From assembly GCA_028753945.1 (NCBI GenBank), contig JAPNXP010000015.1, positions 496,001 through 560,000 of the forward strand: a stretch of DNA of 64,000 bases, given 5' to 3'. This document shows positions 9,336 through 18,853 of this stretch, one piece after another (the stretch's first letter is position 1; every line of letters starts with the position of its first letter). The notes below the pieces were generated by a model that was not told the DNA's origin, did no database searches, and saw only the letters and a program-made list of their open reading frames with translations. Source of the DNA: Hexactinellida sp. DTS-2022 (taxonomy: Eukaryota > Porifera > Hexactinellida). Made by a program: the position numbers and the translations under genes.

Positions 9336-9790
9336 CTAATAAAACTCATCTTCACTCGTCTCTGAAAAGTTATAACCGTCCTTGCTGGGAATGCATTCTT
9401 CTAGCACAGAGAAATCCTATGGGAAGTTATACAGTAGAACTGGTTATAACATACCTGGTTAGTACGTACTCATTTGTATACAAGTTTATAGAGCAGTATG
9501 TATTTCTATGTAGGGTAAACTCGGTTAGTACGACACTCGGATATTTAAATTCCTATGCGGTATATAGGTTGTTAGGCTTACTTCGTCCCAAGGAGCGAGG
9601 CTCGCCAGTCTCTTGCTAAGTTTTTTCTCTGCGGCTAATTCCGATGGCCCGAATGCGTATCTAGGGGGGTACTTGGGTCCCTTTTTCCGCTCCTTGGAGG
9701 TGAGAGGGGGCGAGTACTGGTCCCGACTCAGCTGCTCGAAAATATCCTACAAACAACAAATATACAAACACACATAAAATGAGTTCAACC

Positions 9791-9823
<33 letters not shown>

Positions 9824-12800
9824 GCTAACTAGATATGTAAGATAATCTCCATTTTGGTTTATAATTTTATGAAAGTAAACAAAATAATAATACAAACAAT
9901 AGCATCAGCTCATAACTGAATAAAGTTAGGGATAAACTTCACAACCAAATATAACACTGGTATGTATACTAATTAGACAAATGTATAATTACAGCTGGTG
10001 ACTATATAGGGTAGGTTAGGAAATTGTATATATCATAGGGGTCGTAGGGGTCATAGGAGCCATAGGGACCGTGGGGCGAGTATCGGTCTCGTTTGCCCCT
10101 AACTGGAGGGGGCAAGGGGAAGAACTCCCTGTGATAGAGGGGAGAGTCGACCTTTTTAATTTCCTTAAATGCTCTGTTTGCTTTCTTGAGTTCTTTCTCA
10201 GCGTTTTCTTTCTTTTCTTTTTCACTTTTGTGTTGGCTTTTAGCTTTCCTTAACTAAATATAGATACATTAACACAGGGAATTCACATAGCACTACACTC
10301 TGTTTTCTCTAATAGTCCACCAGTCGGCAAATGCCCAAAGTGGACTATTAGAGAACATGGACGATTACACATATAGAAATAGTTGATTTGGACAAGTAAA
10401 TAAGTGGACTATTAGAGAGAACAGACTGTATTACTATTCACATAGCACATAGCACTATTACTAACCTGGTCTTGTAGTTCTGTTACCCTATCGTCTAACA
10501 CTCTATACTCATTAACGTGCTTCTTCTCCTTATCTTTCATTTCGCGAATAGTGACGGCCAGGTCTCGTATCTGCTCCTTAGCCGCCAGCTCCTCGTTAAC
10601 GTCTTCCTCGTATAACTTCTCTAGCGTGGTGAGCCGCTTGGCGAGCTTAGTCTTCTCGCAATCCAGGTCCTCGTTGTGTTGCTCTAGAACCTATACAGTA
10701 CACATACATATTAACCCCATTCATTGATATACAGTATATGCCGGATATAATAACATGCTGGGTATAATAACACCAGTTATAATAACATTCTACTGGAAAA
10801 CAGTTGGCATATACCCTATATAATTTATGCCAGTTATAAGAAAACATTATATATTCAGTTTCCGACGATGTTCTTATACCCGGCATCCACTGTATTGTAT
10901 TTAGAAAGTATAGTAGACTCTGTTAATAGGAACACCAGGGGACCGTCTAAATTTGTTCGTGTTATCTGGAATTCGTATTAACTGCATGTATTTGTATAGG
11001 CTAGGTCACTAGGGGATTTAACCTTGTACTCCTTAACCGTGTTTTATTAACGAATTATATTATAGAGAGTCCCCTGTACCTGTTTGTCCTGTGTGAGCAT
11101 TAAATTTGAAGTTTTGATCTTCTTAATCAGCTGATCGGTGGCTTGGTCGTTCTCATTCAGGTCTCCGTCGAGTTTTGCGATCTGTCTCTCCAAGGCATTC
11201 TTCTCGCCCTCCAGGTGCTTAATCTGGTCAGTCATAGACTTTCGTATGTTCTTGTACTCCTCTGACCACTCGTGGTTAACTTTATACAGCTACACATTGT
11301 AAACAGTAACAGTAAAGCAACATGTTATGTTATGTTTGTAACATGTTACGTTTGTAACATGTTACGTTTGTAACATGTTACGTTTGTAACATGTTATGTT
11401 TGTAACATGTTATGTTTGTAACATGTTACGTTTATAACATGTTATGTTTGTAACATGTTATGTTTGTAACATGTTACGTTTGTAACATGTTACGTTTATA
11501 ACATGTTACGTTTGTAACATGTTATGTTTGTAACATGTTATGTTTGTAACATGTTACGTTTGTAACATGTTACGTTTATAACATGTTACGTTTGTAACAT
11601 GTTATGTTTGTAACATGTTACGTTTATAACATGTTACGTTTATAACATGTTATGTTTGTAACATGTTACGTTTGTAACATGTTACGTTTATAACATGTTA
11701 CGTTTGTAACATGTTACGTTTATAACATGTTCGTTTGTAACATGTTACGTTTGTAACATGTTACGTTTGTAACATGTTACGTTTGTAACATGTTACATTT
11801 GTAACATGTTACCTTTATAACATGTTATGTTTGTAACATGTTACGTTTATAACATGTTATGTTTGTAACATGTTACGTTTATAACATGTTACGTTTGTAA
11901 CATGTTATGTTTGTAACATGTTATGTTTATAACATGTTACTAGGGCATTAGTCGATCGCCAAAAAATTGATCGCGATCTCGATCCCGATCTTCACTTAAA
12001 ATAATATCGCGATCTCGATCCCGATCGCATTTTTACAAATGATCGCCGATCCGATCCCGATCATTTTTGCGATCATTTCTTATTTGCCGTAGTAACTATT
12101 CAGGATGCTCAGGTTTCAACTTGACCAACTTTTAGAAACAGTGAAGTTAGATTTTTAAAAACCTGAAAAATATTTTATTGTTACGGGCCTGTTTATGGAT
12201 TAATTTAATAAATAATCGTATTCTAATTAAATACATAAGTGTTAAACAAATTAGGTGGTTTGGTGGATGAATTTAATTGGGCAAACTTTTCTAAAAGATC
12301 GGAATGTAGGATCGAAAATTTGTGCAAAAAAATGATCGCGATCTCCATTTCGATCGTTCTGTAAAATACGATCGACGATCCTGCTTCGATCGTCAAAAAA
12401 GGATCGCGATCGTGATCGCGCGATCTTTGATCGTTTGATCCTAATGCCCTACATGTTACGTTTGTAAGCGAGTGCTACTGTATCTGCCTACCTCGTTGTT
12501 CTTGTCCTCCAGTCCCTTTATCTGCCCCTGATAGTTGGCAATCTCCTCCTGGAGAGCGGCTATGTCCCCTGCCGGGTCCGGACCGGGGGCGCCGGGGGCC
12601 CGCCCCCCCACCGAGCGTCGCAGCGCCGCGTTGTCCAACTCCAATCCTACAAAATACATACAGTCAGTTAGTCAGTTAGTTAGTTAGCTAATTAGCCGGC
12701 TTATTATACTGTAATACTATTCGTAAACCCTGTGATATGTGGACCTAATTAAGCGACTTATTTTACTGTAATTCTATTCCGTAAATCTTGTGAAACATTG

Positions 12801-12994
12801 ACCCAATAAGGACCTATTAACAGGAGTCTACTGTATACTATAATATGACTATATTGTACACCGTACTTACTCCTGAGAGATTGGAAGAGCATAGCGACTT
12901 GCTGCTTGACTTCTGTGGCCAGTCTGTCCTCCTCGACTGACCCGACCAGCTGATTGATCTGATCCTCAATCGCGGTTTGGTTAGGCGCTTCCAT
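9336..12994 (-). CDS. Seven-exon coiled-coil protein, family not recognised
   Basis: Proposed exons: 12994-12871, 12646-12492, 11289-11080, 10690-10466, 10253-10104, 9746-9582, 9380-9336; about 357 residues. Phases join throughout (first junction phase 1, the rest 0). The first four exons and the frame of exon 6 are well supported (donors GTAAGT, GTAGGC, GTACAG, GTTAGT, GTAAGC). The exon 5 end (donor GTTAGG at 10103) and the last small exon, ending SEDEFY, are weaker guesses; exon 5 can alternatively read through to a stop near 10016. The protein starts MEAPNQTAIEDQINQLVGSV and is almost wholly coiled coil, for example HLEGEKNALERQIAKLDGD and LAAKEQIRDLAVTIREMKD. The tail is basic and proline-rich. 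A cytoskeletal or ciliary role is possible but unproven. Confidence 0.65.
9433..9540. mobile_element. TA-flanked MITE fragment, CAGTAGAACTSGTTATAAC family
   Basis: Starts CAGTAGAACTGGTTATAACA after TA and continues TTAGTACGTA, similar to 49708-49905. The right end is decayed around AAACTCGGTTAGTACGAC. Confidence 0.55.
9793..9824. repeat. (GTT)n microsatellite
   Basis: About ten GTT units in the intron before exon 6 of the coiled-coil gene. Similar AAC/GTT tracts recur at 26421-26448, 44245-44275 and in the poly-Gln end of the gene at 7371. Confidence 0.9.
10296..10428. mobile_element. TA-flanked MITE, CTCTGTTCTCTCTAATAGTCCAC type
   Basis: Left TCTGTTTTCTCTAATAGTCC and right end GTGGACTATTAGAGAGAACA are inverted repeats of about 23 bp; an internal GTGGACTATTAGAGAAC repeats the end. 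TA precedes and follows. Lies in an intron of the coiled-coil gene. Confidence 0.75.
10732..10892. mobile_element. TA-flanked MITE, CAGTRGATGCCGG family, long version
   Basis: Starts CAGTATATGCCGGATATAAT, ends CCGGCATCCACTG, TA on both sides. Contains the TCCGACGATGTTCTTATA block shared with 5254-5321. Confidence 0.85.
10905..11070. mobile_element. Decayed MITE related to the 8381 and 29694 copies
   Basis: Contains TAATAGGAACACCAGGGGACCGTC and, in reverse, the same AGGAGTACAA..CCCCTAG..CCTATACAAATACATGCA order as 29694-30089. Ends are degraded. Confidence 0.6.
11318..11940. repeat. 16-bp satellite array (GTAACATGTTAYGTTT), about 39 units
   Basis: Each unit holds the 12-bp palindrome GTAACATGTTAC or a one-base variant plus a 4-bp spacer. 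Units vary at two positions (ACG/ATG; GTAAC/ATAAC). It fills most of the intron between exons 2 and 3 of the coiled-coil gene. A last unit continues at 12452-12467 beyond a hAT insertion. Confidence 0.96.
11941..12451. mobile_element. hAT-type non-autonomous element, 511 bp, inserted in the satellite
   Basis: Perfect 11-bp ends TAGGGCATTAG/CTAATGCCCTA are flanked by the exact 8-bp duplication CATGTTAC (11933-11940, 12452-12459), which is part of a satellite unit. Both ends are rich in GATCGCGATC-like subterminal repeats, which could be transposase sites. No transposase frame. Confidence 0.95.
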
Positions 12995-13637
12995 TCTGAT
13001 TCTGTGTTCCTGTAAGTAATTATAAGGTGTGAAATGTGTATCTATCTTATATACACATATACGCTCTAATAGGCTATTAGCAGAATCCTAATCTGGCTTA
13101 GAAGCCAGTTTAAATTAGCCACAATCAGTCAAGGAGCAAACAATTAAAGGAATTTGTATAAACATACGTGTGGTTGAATGGGTGTGAACGCTTGGGTTAA
13201 TCCTAAATGTGCAGTCACCTCGCTGAGCGGAGAACCAGGAATGTTAGAAATAAATCTTTTCTGGAAATTTGGTAAATTTCTGAGTTCTGAAATGAGCAAA
13301 TCTGGTTTGGGCGGGAGTTCCGTGGGTAACTAACCGATGAAACGATTTTATAATTATAGCTAACAACTTAGTGATGGGTTTAACAGGTTGGAATGTAGTT
13401 TACTTGTCTCGCTTACAAATGCACTTGATATCATCAGTGTTAAAGTTATACAAATTAGTAAAATTATACATTTTAACTCCCAAATCCCAGTGTTAGCAAA
13501 ACTGTTAAATCCTAGTATTCATTGAATAAGAGATGACACAACATTGACAATTAATTGAATTTATTCACTAAAGAAGCGTGGCACGGTTCAGAAATATATG
13601 GACCACCCTGGCGACGCGATCCTCCCTGGAATGTGTG
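12995..13637. other. Intergenic spacer, 640 bp
   Basis: Lies upstream of the coiled-coil gene and downstream of the CHD gene. No open frame, repeat or recognisable element was seen beyond AT-rich unique sequence. Confidence 0.5.
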
Positions 13638-16600
13638 TTAGCTATTTGACTTTTCGAAGTTTATAAGTGGGATGGATATGAGCATGGCTTCCGCTTGTTC
13701 GGCGCCTGGGGAGGGGGAGGGTCCCTCTGTGTCCGAGGTGTCGCTGTTGTCGGAGGAGAAATCGGACTGACTGGAGTTGGAACTGGAACTGGAACTAGAG
13801 GTGTCGCTGTCGGAGCTGTCAGCTGCGGCGCCTCGGTCGAATGGGATCCGGACTATGAGCTCCAGCGCCTCTGTTGAGGTGTTTGTGTTGTTGTTTGCTT
13901 CCTGTGTGTGCGCGTGGGGCCCATATAGGGACAAGTCGAGCTCTAGAGGGGGCAGCAGGGGGAGGGGCTTGGACCAGAAGGCCTTCTTTAGCAGGTGCAC
14001 CAGTCTTGTTAAGCGCCGGAAAACGTGTTTGTAGGAGGGCCAGTTGTTGGGCAGGGTCTGAGCCAGCTTCTTCCCCGAGACGGGCGGCTGCTGGCTGCAC
14101 GGCGCGGTCTGCGAGAAGGAGAGCTCCGGGTCCAGGTATATCCTGAGGTCGCTGCGCGTCATCCCGTGCTTGGCCACGCCCCTCAGCAGGTCCAAGTCGT
14201 GTGCGGGCACCTGCCACCACGCGGGGACCTCTCCCGACCTCTCGGCCAGCTGGAGTCGCTCCTCCAGTCCCTCCTCCGCCAGGGTCTCGCGGACCAGGGA
14301 CAGGAGCTGGAGGCGCTTCAGGAACTTGTGCGCGCGCTCCTCCTTGACAGGTGTGACCCCCTGTCCCCTCTCAGGGGCCCGCCCCCCCGCGATCACCGAG
14401 TGGCACATGGCCACGTACTCGCGGTAGAAGCTCTCGATCTGTCCCTCCCTCTTCCGGAGGCGCGCCTGTGTCCGGACGCGCCCCCAGGAGTGCGCGCCGG
14501 TCTCGCGGTCCCAAGTGACCCCGTGCGAGTAGAGAGCCTTGGCGAAGTCGTGCTCCTCGCGTCGGCTCCAGAGGGACGGGTGTCGCGAGGAGGGCGCGTC
14601 CGATCCGGACAGGCGCCGCTGCTCCTGCTTCTGGGCCTTCAGGGCGCGTCGCGAGGAGCGGATAATTATCTTCTTAAGATTCCTGTCCGACTCCGTCACC
14701 ATTTTCTTGAGTCTGTTGTTGAGCTCTGAGGCGGAGGGCCACTCCCTCGGTCCAGAGGTCCCCTCTGTCTCTTCCGGGCCGCCGGGGCCAGGGGGCGGAG
14801 CCAGCTGCAGACAGGGGTCCCCTGCCATCAGCTGATAGTTCTCGTATCCGTGCTTAATGGTTCCCAGGATGAGCGACTTGTCAGCCGTGGGCCCCCACCA
14901 GTCGGCCGGCGGGTTGTCTATCTCGGGGAGGTCGGCGTCGAACTGATCAGCTGTGAGGTCCCCACTCATAAGCCTATCGTAGTTCTCCGCTATGATGTAC
15001 GTCCTTATGTGGTGTAGCACCCTAACGCGCTGGAGCACGCGCCCGCTCACGCGTTGCAGGTGTCGCTTGTAGGCCGAGTCCGAGAAGAGGGAGTCCGCGG
15101 GGTGCGGCCCCTCCCGCTCCTCCCCGGGCGGCCCCGCCTCCAGGAGAGACGCAATGGTGGACTTAACCTTCTCGTCGCCTCGGAAGTGCTGCAGGCTGAA
15201 CGCGAGTATCTGTCTGCAGATCAGCTCCAGGTCGCGGGGCTGGAAGGAGCGCTTGAGGTCCGTGTGACGTAGCATCATGGCCCACCGGCCCCACCCATAG
15301 GTCATCAGCGCGAGCTCTATCTTCATGCACACGCCGCGGTACAGGGGACAGAGGGGCTCCGTCTCGAGGGGGATCTCCTCCTCCTCGCCCGTGGAGGTGT
15401 TAGAATCCGGTTCCAGCGCTGCGGCATCGAAAGAGGGGTCCTGTATCTCGAAGCGCTTGGTTTGTCTCCGCTCGCGCGGCTCGCTCAGAATGAGTCCCTC
15501 CTTCTTCTCGAGCTTGGCCAGGTCCACCTCGGCCTTGAGGGCCCACTTCTGCCAGAAGTCCGGGTCCTCCATCGATATCTCCGAGTCCCCCTCGCCGGAC
15601 ACGAAGCTGGCCTTCGCAAAGGTGGAGTTGTTGTGTCCCAAGGTGTCGATGGTCACCACCTGGGTGCGTCTCTGCAGGATATCCTCAATGTCTTCGTTGC
15701 AGAACCTAGCGGCCGTCTCGTCCTCGTCTAGGATGGCTCCGTACGCCCCGAGTCGCAACAGCTGTTCCACTTCCGCCTTGCTCAGGTGGGGGGAGCCCTC
15801 GCTCTGTCCGTTGTTAACCGACTGAAGCACCGCTTTATCCAGACCCAGCTTCTTGCTAGCCTTGTCGAACATCTGCCGCTCGTACGAGTTACGTGTCAGC
15901 AGTCGATACACCTTGACGGGCTTGTCCTGTCCGATGCGGTGACAGCGGGCCTGCGCCTGGAGGTCGTTCTGCGGGTTCCAATCTGAGTCGTATATTATAA
16001 CGGTGTCCGCAGCCGTCAGGTTAATGCCCAGCCCGCCGGCGCGCGTGCACAGGAGGAACACAAACCGGTCAGAACCGGGTTTGGAGAACCGGTCGATCGC
16101 GGCTTGTCTCAGATTGCCGCGGATCTGTCCGTCTATCCGTTCGTACGGATATCCCATCGCGAGCAGGTAGTCCTCCAGGATGTCCAGCAGCTTAACCATC
16201 TGCGAGAACACCAGCACCTTGTGGTCGCCCTCCCTCAGCTTGGGAAGGAGCTTGTCCACGAGTACCAGCTTTCCGGAGGCCTGGACCAGGGACCGCCAGG
16301 CCGGCTCGGAGGGGTGGAACTTCTGCCACTCCTCCGTGATGTGTGTCTCCGCCCCCTTTATAAGGAACGGATGGTTACAACACTTCCGGAGCTCCATAAA
16401 CAGGTTCATTAGGTTCGGCACATTCCTAGAGGTAGCCTTAGCGACAATGAATGAGAAATTCTTCTCCATAATAGCTCTGTAGTATTTCTTCTGAATAGAA
16501 GTTAGTTCCACTTCGATTATAGTCTCTTCTTTCGGAGCCAAGTTCTTCTCGACGTCTTCCTTGAGCCGTCGGAGCATCATCGGCTTTAACACCTTCTGGA

Positions 16601-18647
16601 GGTCCACCACCTGGCTCTCCGACTGAAGCTGTCCGAATTTCGCGAGGAACTCCTGGTCCGAATCGAACTTGAGTGGGTCCAGGAAATTAAGGAGCGACCA
16701 CAGTTCCTCCACAGAGTTCTGTAGCGGAGTACCGGTCAATAGAATCTTGTGTTCCATGTCAAACTCCTTGAGATGAGAAGTCAGCTTCCCACGCGTGTTC
16801 TTAAGTCTGTGTCCCTCGTCGATAACAGTGACTCTCCAAGGAATGTTTATGAGTTCACCTCCCTCTATCATCACGGCCTCGTAAGTGGTGATGACGCAGT
16901 TGAATTTGAACAGTCCCTTTCTGTCGCCTAGCGTCTTAAAATAGAACTCGCTCTCCTCTATAAGCTTCCGACTGGTCAGGGTGCCGTGGTACACGATTAC
17001 GTTCATGTCTGTCCAGCTCTGGAACTCCCTATACCAGTTCTGTATCGTCGAGAGAGGCGCTATTATCAGGAACGGACCACGGATGCCGTAGTCAATGACT
17101 GTGTTCAAGAATGCTATTGTTTGTATGGTTTTCCCAAGTCCCATCTCATCAGCGAGAATACAGTTCTTTCGCGAGAACCACTTCATGACGAGCCAGTTTA
17201 GCCCGACCAGTTGGTAGGCCCTGAGGTAGTTGTTGTTCTTGTACTCCTTGTGGGTGTTGGAAACCGGAACCTCGGAGGAGGGCCGCGGTTTCTGCGAAAG
17301 CGCGGACAGGGGAGGGGGTCTGTTTAGCTGCTCGTACAGCCGCACCTTGTGCTCGTCTAGGATGCTATCCTTCAGCTCCCAAGTGGCCTCTTCATACGAG
17401 AGAGAGCACCACTTCACCAAATAGTATACCGACACACCGCCCCCTATCTCCCGGACCCGATCCATGTCTAGGATCCGGTCCACCTGTATGTAGTCCGGAT
17501 TGAAGGGCTCCTCTTCCAAAACCGCTAGGTCCGCCTGTCTCTGCCGGTACCGGTTTATCTTCTGCACGGCCCGCTTGTCGCCCTGGTTGAGTAGCGACAG
17601 AGTTGACCACTTGGAATGCAGATACGAGTACCCTTTGAACTTCACGTAGAACTGCTCGCTGTCCTCCTCTCCGTCCGTGGTCCGACTGCCCAGAACCTTG
17701 TCTATGACGTATTCCTCTTCAGCGGGCCACTGGTCGAACAGGTCTCCGGTGTGCGTCATGAGGGTGGGTCTCCGCGGGAACAGCTGGGAGGGGCGCGCCA
17801 GGGGACTGCCCTTCTTCTTGGAGGGCCGCGACCCGTCCGAGGAGCCGTCGTCACTCAGGTTGAGGTCCACTTCGTAGCGGTACTTCTGCGTCTTCCCGAT
17901 GTTCCGGTCGGAGCGTCGGCAGAGGAGCGGATTCGACTCCTCGTCGGTGTCGGTGGAGATCCCGGGGCTGTCCAGCTTCTGCTTGAGGGGCTTCTTAGAG
18001 GGGGGCGCGAGCGGGGCACCCTTGCCCCTCCGCTTGCCCCCCCGACCGAGGGGTCTATTGGAGAAGGGTCTGTTGGAGAGGGGTCTGTTACTGAGGTCCC
18101 TGGGGGCCTGGGGGTAGAAGCTGGATGCGCTGATGAGCGGGCGCTTGGGGAATAGGGCCCGCGGGACGGGGCGCGGGGACCCCCGGGAGAGGAGCGCCCG
18201 GTCCGAGGAGAAGAGTCCCCTGGGGGCGGACAGGGGGCTGGGTCGGGCCGGGTTCAGCTGGAGCAGCCGTTGCAGCATGAGGGAGGAGGTGGGGACCGCA
18301 GGCGCGTAGGCCAGACGGAAGGGGGGAATAGCGGCGCCGAGGGCGGTGTTGTCCTGGGGCCGGGAGAGCCGCGGCCTCTTGGGGGCGGGACTGAGACCGG
18401 CGGGAGAGGAGGGCGAGTAGCAGTGGTCGCAGAGCGTAGCTGAGACCCGTAGCTTGCCGCTAGGGGGCGTGAGCCCGCTCTCTCGCTCTTCGGAGGAGGA
18501 ACTGGTTAGCAAGGGGTCGTGTGACGTAGGTGTGAAGGTGTGTGTCGCTCCGTGGTCGAGTGTCATCGGCTCTGAGGTGTCAAGTGGCTCAGGTGTCGCG
18601 TGGTTGGTTGGCAGGGGTGAATCAGTTGGCACGTCATCTTGTGACAT
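13638..18647 (-). CDS. CHD6-9 class chromodomain helicase (Kismet/CHD8-like), intronless
   Basis: ATP-dependent nucleosome remodeler of CHD subfamily III. 1669 residues in one exon, start ATG at 18647. Residues 1-300 are Ser/Pro-rich with short repeats (SNRPLSNRPFSNRPL). Tandem chromodomains lie at about 311-370 and 386-440. The Snf2 N lobe has ADEMGLGKT (about 499-507) and DEGH (610-613, where relatives have DEAH). The C lobe has FLLCTRAGGLGINLTAAD and QARCHRIGQ. The class III signatures are KPMMLRRLKEDVEKNLAP and the post-helicase motif DPDFWQKWA with STFAKASF. SANT/SLIDE-like segments follow to about 1450. No BRK domain was seen, and the protein is much shorter than vertebrate CHD7. The tail is a Ser/Asp-rich tract. 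Confidence 0.93.
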   Translation of the reverse strand: MSQDDVPTDSPLPTNHATPEPLDTSEPMTLDHGATHTFTPTSHDPLLTSSSSEERESGLTPPSGKLRVSATLCDHCYSPSSPAGLSPAPKRPRLSRPQDNTALGAAIPPFRLAYAPAVPTSSLMLQRLLQLNPARPSPLSAPRGLFSSDRALLSRGSPRPVPRALFPKRPLISASSFYPQAPRDLSNRPLSNRPFSNRPLGRGGKRRGKGAPLAPPSKKPLKQKLDSPGISTDTDEESNPLLCRRSDRNIGKTQKYRYEVDLNLSDDGSSDGSRPSKKKGSPLARPSQLFPRRPTLMTHTGDLFDQWPAEEEYVIDKVLGSRTTDGEEDSEQFYVKFKGYSYLHSKWSTLSLLNQGDKRAVQKINRYRQRQADLAVLEEEPFNPDYIQVDRILDMDRVREIGGGVSVYYLVKWCSLSYEEATWELKDSILDEHKVRLYEQLNRPPPLSALSQKPRPSSEVPVSNTHKEYKNNNYLRAYQLVGLNWLVMKWFSRKNCILADEMGLGKTIQTIAFLNTVIDYGIRGPFLIIAPLSTIQNWYREFQSWTDMNVIVYHGTLTSRKLIEESEFYFKTLGDRKGLFKFNCVITTYEAVMIEGGELINIPWRVTVIDEGHRLKNTRGKLTSHLKEFDMEHKILLTGTPLQNSVEELWSLLNFLDPLKFDSDQEFLAKFGQLQSESQVVDLQKVLKPMMLRRLKEDVEKNLAPKEETIIEVELTSIQKKYYRAIMEKNFSFIVAKATSRNVPNLMNLFMELRKCCNHPFLIKGAETHITEEWQKFHPSEPAWRSLVQASGKLVLVDKLLPKLREGDHKVLVFSQMVKLLDILEDYLLAMGYPYERIDGQIRGNLRQAAIDRFSKPGSDRFVFLLCTRAGGLGINLTAADTVIIYDSDWNPQNDLQAQARCHRIGQDKPVKVYRLLTRNSYERQMFDKASKKLGLDKAVLQSVNNGQSEGSPHLSKAEVEQLLRLGAYGAILDEDETAARFCNEDIEDILQRRTQVVTIDTLGHNNSTFAKASFVSGEGDSEISMEDPDFWQKWALKAEVDLAKLEKKEGLILSEPRERRQTKRFEIQDPSFDAAALEPDSNTSTGEEEEIPLETEPLCPLYRGVCMKIELALMTYGWGRWAMMLRHTDLKRSFQPRDLELICRQILAFSLQHFRGDEKVKSTIASLLEAGPPGEEREGPHPADSLFSDSAYKRHLQRVSGRVLQRVRVLHHIRTYIIAENYDRLMSGDLTADQFDADLPEIDNPPADWWGPTADKSLILGTIKHGYENYQLMAGDPCLQLAPPPGPGGPEETEGTSGPREWPSASELNNRLKKMVTESDRNLKKIIIRSSRRALKAQKQEQRRLSGSDAPSSRHPSLWSRREEHDFAKALYSHGVTWDRETGAHSWGRVRTQARLRKREGQIESFYREYVAMCHSVIAGGRAPERGQGVTPVKEERAHKFLKRLQLLSLVRETLAEEGLEERLQLAERSGEVPAWWQVPAHDLDLLRGVAKHGMTRSDLRIYLDPELSFSQTAPCSQQPPVSGKKLAQTLPNNWPSYKHVFRRLTRLVHLLKKAFWSKPLPLLPPLELDLSLYGPHAHTQEANNNTNTSTEALELIVRIPFDRGAAADSSDSDTSSSSSSSNSSQSDFSSDNSDTSDTEGPSPSPGAEQAEAMLISIPLINFEKSNS

Positions 18648-18853
18648 AATAAAGCGACAGCTAACTGGCTAATCTTCTATTCACTAATAACATTACAATC
18701 AAGTTTACAAAAAGTGTAAAGTTAAATATCCCACTTTATTGTGTCTTTTATATTACTGTTATATAGATAAATACAGCTGTTTACATAAATATTAAATTTG
18801 TGATACCTCTTTTGGTTAATTACTAAGTTATAAATAAAATGAAATACAAACAG
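18648..18853. other. Short intergenic spacer between same-strand genes
   Basis: About 200 AT-rich bases upstream of the CHD start and downstream of the MFS transporter stop; no element recognised. Confidence 0.5.

Noticed and set aside
9314-9619. 101-codon plus-strand frame
   Set aside because: Runs through a MITE and antisense to proposed exons 6 and 7; composition is not coding-like.
14025-14729. 234-codon plus-strand frame opposite the CHD gene
   Set aside because: Antisense shadow of a GC-rich coding exon; no domain and no start context.
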